Below, in pieces: positions 61,404-64,000 of a stretch of 64,000 bases of DNA (the first letter of the stretch is position 1; each line of letters starts with the position of its first letter). Below the pieces are notes generated by a model, which searched no databases, was not told where the DNA came from, and saw only the letters and a program-made list of their open reading frames with translations. Source of the DNA: Pseudomonas sp. DG56-2 (GTDB lineage: Bacteria > Pseudomonadota > Gammaproteobacteria > Pseudomonadales > Pseudomonadaceae). The stretch spans positions 2,992,501 to 3,056,500 of the forward strand of contig NZ_CP032311.1 of assembly GCF_004803755.1 (NCBI RefSeq), given 5' to 3'. The position numbers were made by a program, and so were the translations under genes.

Positions 61404-62234
61404 ATGAAAAAGCTCGAAGGTAAAGTCGCTCTGGTTACCGGTTCCGGTCGCGGTATCGGCCGCAGTGTTGCCCTGCAGTTGGCCGCTTATGGCGCCCGTG
61501 TCGTGGTCAATGATCTGGATGCAGGCCCTGCCGAAGAAGTCGTCGCTGAGATCCGCAACGCTGGCGGCGAAGCTGTGGCCTGTGTAGGCAGTGTCACCGC
61601 CGTCGATTTTGCTGACCGCTTTGTCCAAACCGCGGTGCAGAACTTTGGCGCTATCGATATCATCATAAACAACGCCGGCTACACCTGGGACAACGTCATC
61701 CAGAAGATGACCGATGAGCAGTGGTACGCGATTGTCGACTGCCACCTGACCGCGCCGTTCCGCATTTTGCGCGCTGCACAACCGATCATCAGCGCCCAAG
61801 CAAAGAAAGAAGCTGCCGAAGGTAAGGAAGTGTTCCGCAAGGTGGTCAACATCTCCTCGGTAGCCGCTGGCGGTAACGCCGGACAGACCAACTACTCGTC
61901 CGCCAAGGCCGGTATTTTGGGTATGACCAAGACCCTGTCGCGCGAGTGGGGCCGGATGAAAGTCTGTGTCAACGCAGTAGCCTTCGGTTTCATTGATACC
62001 CGCCTGACTCAGGCGCTGGCCGGTACCGAGAGCAAAACCGTGAACATCGAAGGCCGCGAGATCAAAGTCGGCGTTCAACAGGCGATGATCGACGGCGCCA
62101 GCCAGAATATCCCGTTGGGCCGTCCGGGTACCGCTGAAGAGGCCGCAGGCTCGGTAGTGATGCTGTGCCTGCCAGAAGCCAACTACGTCTCGGGTCAGAC
62201 TTTGGTCTGTGGCGGCGGAATGGGCAGCCTCTAA
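61404..62234 (+). CDS. SDR 3-hydroxyacyl-CoA dehydrogenase
   Basis: 276 residues with TGSGRGIG (12-19), NNAG (89-92), Ser151/152, Tyr164 and Lys168 (YSSAK). Paralogue of 7593-8426, including the identical NNAGYTWDNVIQKMTDEQW stretch. It is expected to oxidise the (R)-3-hydroxyacyl-CoA made by the MaoC pair, as in the HSD17B4 multifunctional enzyme. AGGA precedes ATG 61404. Confidence 0.9.
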   Translation: MKKLEGKVALVTGSGRGIGRSVALQLAAYGARVVVNDLDAGPAEEVVAEIRNAGGEAVACVGSVTAVDFADRFVQTAVQNFGAIDIIINNAGYTWDNVIQKMTDEQWYAIVDCHLTAPFRILRAAQPIISAQAKKEAAEGKEVFRKVVNISSVAAGGNAGQTNYSSAKAGILGMTKTLSREWGRMKVCVNAVAFGFIDTRLTQALAGTESKTVNIEGREIKVGVQQAMIDGASQNIPLGRPGTAEEAAGSVVMLCLPEANYVSGQTLVCGGGMGSL

Positions 62235-62251
62235 TAATCGCTGCTTTTGGC

Positions 62252-62282
62252 TCACGCCTGTTGCTGCATTGAACAGGCGTGA
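62252..62282 (+). repeat. Perfect 11-bp hairpin after the SDR gene
   Basis: TCACGCCTGTT and AACAGGCGTGA with a 9-nt loop, 17 nt past the SDR stop and 38 nt before the acyl-CoA dehydrogenase start. There is no T-run. Confidence 0.5.
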
Positions 62283-62298
62283 TCGGGCATAGAATTAC

Positions 62299-62306
62299 AA
62301 AAACAA
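62299..62306 (+). promoter_or_regulatory. AANAANAA motif before the acyl-CoA dehydrogenase
   Basis: AAAAACAA, just ahead of the GAGG ribosome site of the gene starting at 62321. Confidence 0.35.
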
Positions 62307-62320
62307 CCGAGGAATTTGCC

Positions 62321-63466
62321 ATGTTGGAAAACTATCGCTCGCCGTGGATGACGGAAGACGTACAACCTTTCGCCGACAGTATTCGTCGCTTCGTCACTCA
62401 GACTCTGGCCCCACGCGAAGATAAATGGCGTGAGCAGCATCAGGCCGACCGCGAGTCATGGCTGGCGTGCGGTGAAATGGGCATGATTCTGCCTGATCTA
62501 CCTGAAGAGTATGGCGGTGCGGGCGGCACGCCTGCCCACGTCGCCGCAGTGGTAAACGAGCTCAATTATGCCGGCGTGTCGGGTCTGGGCCTGACCATCA
62601 ACCATATCGTCGGCCACTACATCCTTGATGACGGCACTGCGGCACAGAAGCAGTTCTGGTTGCCGAAGATTGCCTCCGGTGAAGTCATCTGTTCGGTCGC
62701 CATGACCGAGCCTGGCACAGGCTCTGACTTGCAGGCGGTGCGCACCCGCGCGGTGAAGCAAGGCGACCGCTATATCATCAATGGTGCCAAGACCTTCATT
62801 ACCAATGGCCAGCTCAGTGACATGGTGGCTGTGGTCGCAAAGACTGACCAGAGTGCCGGCCCCAAAGGCATTTCGATCTTCCTGGTCGACACCTCGCTGC
62901 CTGGCTTTCGTCGCGGAAAATGCCTGGACAAGGTGGGCCTACAGTCTTCCGACACCTCGGAAATGTACTTTGATGACGTCGAAGTTACCGCCGACTGTTT
63001 GCTAGGCGGCGTCGAAGGCAAGGGTTTCTACACCCTGATGAAACAACTTCCGTACGAACGGGTGCAGATCGCCATGTGCGCAGCCGCACAGATGGAGCGA
63101 GCACTGGCGCTGACCCTGGATTACGTCAAGGAACGCACTGTATTTGGCAAAGCGGTTCTAGACTACCAGAACACCCGCTTCACCCTGGCTGACGTCAAGG
63201 CGACGGTGCTGGCATCGCGAACCTTCTGTGACCATCTGATCCAGCAATGGGTCGAAGGCAAGCTGGATTCGGCGACTGCCTCGATGGGCAAGTTCTGGCT
63301 GACCGAACGCAACAGCGAAGTCCTCGACCGCTGCCTGCAGTTCTTCGGTGGCTACGGCTACATGAACGAATACCCGATCGCCCGGATGTGGGCTGATGCC
63401 CGGGTGGCAAGAATCTACGGCGGCGCCAATGAAATCCAGCGGGAATTGGTTGGCCGCTCACTTTGA
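62321..63466 (+). CDS. Acyl-CoA dehydrogenase (LCAD/IVD-type active site)
   Basis: 381 residues. The signature is MTEPGTGSDL at 128-137, with NGAKTFITNG and the C-terminal YGYMNEYP/YGGANEIQ. Glu246 in LPYER is in the alternative base position. GAGG precedes ATG 62321. It follows the SDR gene after a hairpin and precedes the ligase by 103 bp. It corresponds to 6366-7514 of the left module. Confidence 0.92.
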   Translation: MLENYRSPWMTEDVQPFADSIRRFVTQTLAPREDKWREQHQADRESWLACGEMGMILPDLPEEYGGAGGTPAHVAAVVNELNYAGVSGLGLTINHIVGHYILDDGTAAQKQFWLPKIASGEVICSVAMTEPGTGSDLQAVRTRAVKQGDRYIINGAKTFITNGQLSDMVAVVAKTDQSAGPKGISIFLVDTSLPGFRRGKCLDKVGLQSSDTSEMYFDDVEVTADCLLGGVEGKGFYTLMKQLPYERVQIAMCAAAQMERALALTLDYVKERTVFGKAVLDYQNTRFTLADVKATVLASRTFCDHLIQQWVEGKLDSATASMGKFWLTERNSEVLDRCLQFFGGYGYMNEYPIARMWADARVARIYGGANEIQRELVGRSL

Positions 63467-63547
63467 AATCTGTTTCTTGCCAGGGATGGCTTTCGGCATT
63501 GTTGTGCGTACCAGCGCCGTGCCAGATGTGGCGATACGACTAACGAT

Positions 63548-63555
63548 AACAACAA
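63548..63555 (+). promoter_or_regulatory. AANAANAA motif before the second-module ligase
   Basis: AACAACAA, 15-22 nt before ATG 63570, directly before the GGAG ribosome site. Confidence 0.4.
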
Positions 63556-63569
63556 GATTGGAGTAGCCC

Positions 63570-64000
63570 ATGTACATCACTCAAGGTTTGCACCGTCATT
63601 TGCAAGCCAGGCCCCATGCCACCGCCGTGCGCTTTGCCGGGCGCAGTATCACTTACGCCCAATTGGGCGAACGTGTTGCACGGCTTGCCAGCGCCCTGCA
63701 GGGTTTGGGGGTAGCCCGCGGGGATCGCGTGGCTATGCTTTCACTCAACTCTCAGCGCTACATTGAGTATTACTTGGGCGTGCCCTGGGCGGACGCCGTG
63801 CTCAATCCGGTGAACATCCGCTGGAGTGCCGCCGAAATCATCTACTCCCTGGATGACTCGCAAACCTCGGTGCTGATCGTCGATGAAACCTTCCTCGACC
63901 TGGGCAGAAAAGTTGCGGCCGAGTCCAAGACCCTGCGCACGCTGATTTATGCCGGCGAGGGTGAAGTCCCCGACGGCATGCTCAGTTACGAAGACCTGCT
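63570..64000 (+). CDS. AMP-forming acyl-CoA synthetase, N-terminal 143 residues (cut by window edge)
   Basis: The frame opens at ATG 63570 after GGAG and runs off the window. The visible part (MYITQGLHRHL, VARGDRVAMLSLNS, VLNPVNIRWSAAEIIYSLDD) closely matches the synthetase at 10561-12117; the P-loop lies beyond the edge. It ends the visible right-module operon, whereas its left-module counterpart begins the operon, so the ligase gene has moved relative to the thiolase-MaoC-SDR-dehydrogenase core. Confidence 0.9.
   Translation, partial: MYITQGLHRHLQARPHATAVRFAGRSITYAQLGERVARLASALQGLGVARGDRVAMLSLNSQRYIEYYLGVPWADAVLNPVNIRWSAAEIIYSLDDSQTSVLIVDETFLDLGRKVAAESKTLRTLIYAGEGEVPDGMLSYEDL

Overview
The window is chromosomal DNA from a Pseudomonas-like gammaproteobacterium, probably near the P. 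putida group. The signs are high GC, the content and order of the quinohemoprotein amine dehydrogenase genes, sigma-54 (-24/-12) promoters, and many A-rich AANAANAA leaders of the kind bound by Hfq/Crc. Both ends cut genes (an acyl-CoA dehydrogenase on the left, an acyl-CoA ligase on the right), so the catabolic region extends beyond the window.

Left module (1-25577). A long minus-strand operon runs from an acyl-CoA ligase (starts 12117) through an SCP2-type thiolase, a split MaoC hydratase, an SDR, an acyl-CoA dehydrogenase, a PaaG-like crotonase, an aldehyde dehydrogenase, an NPD-type flavoprotein, a PaaI thioesterase, a DUF35 protein and a thiolase-fold protein without the nucleophilic Cys. 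Next come a GMC alcohol dehydrogenase, two large MalT/AlkS-like (LAL) LuxR regulators placed tail to tail, an envelope pair DUF1302/DUF1329, a methyltransferase and a second acyl-CoA ligase. Together they could take a hydrophobic alcohol to aldehyde, acid and CoA ester and then through beta-oxidation, possibly of a branched or cyclic side chain. No ring-cleavage or hydroxylase gene is visible and the substrate is unknown.

Centre (25719-41548). This is a full quinohemoprotein amine dehydrogenase (QHNDH; qhp/pea) cluster: alpha, radical-SAM maturase, gamma and beta genes; an aldehyde dehydrogenase and porin; the flavoprotein, subtilisin-like protease and ABC exporter needed to mature the gamma subunit; and a sigma-54 activator. 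A CcmF-like haem lyase gene sits directly upstream of the dihaem alpha subunit. Three sigma-54-type promoters and two candidate enhancer sites can be read. The cluster should oxidise primary amines such as phenylethylamine in the periplasm to aldehydes and then acids.

A short decayed segment (41700-43112) holds a broken isochorismatase-family hydrolase and a frameshifted LysR regulator.

Right module (43145-64000). A DUF1302-DUF1329-YCF48-MMPL-DUF1254 envelope operon is followed by a degenerate acyl-CoA dehydrogenase, a third LAL regulator, an acyl-CoA dehydrogenase/crotonase/SDR/SDR group, and a plus-strand operon thiolase-MaoC_N-MaoC-SDR-acyl-CoA dehydrogenase-ligase. The last operon is a paralogue of the left module core. 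Three promoter regions here share a GGGTGGG-based motif, while three left-module promoter regions share GAACTAG(TTC), which suggests that each module has its own regulatory circuit.
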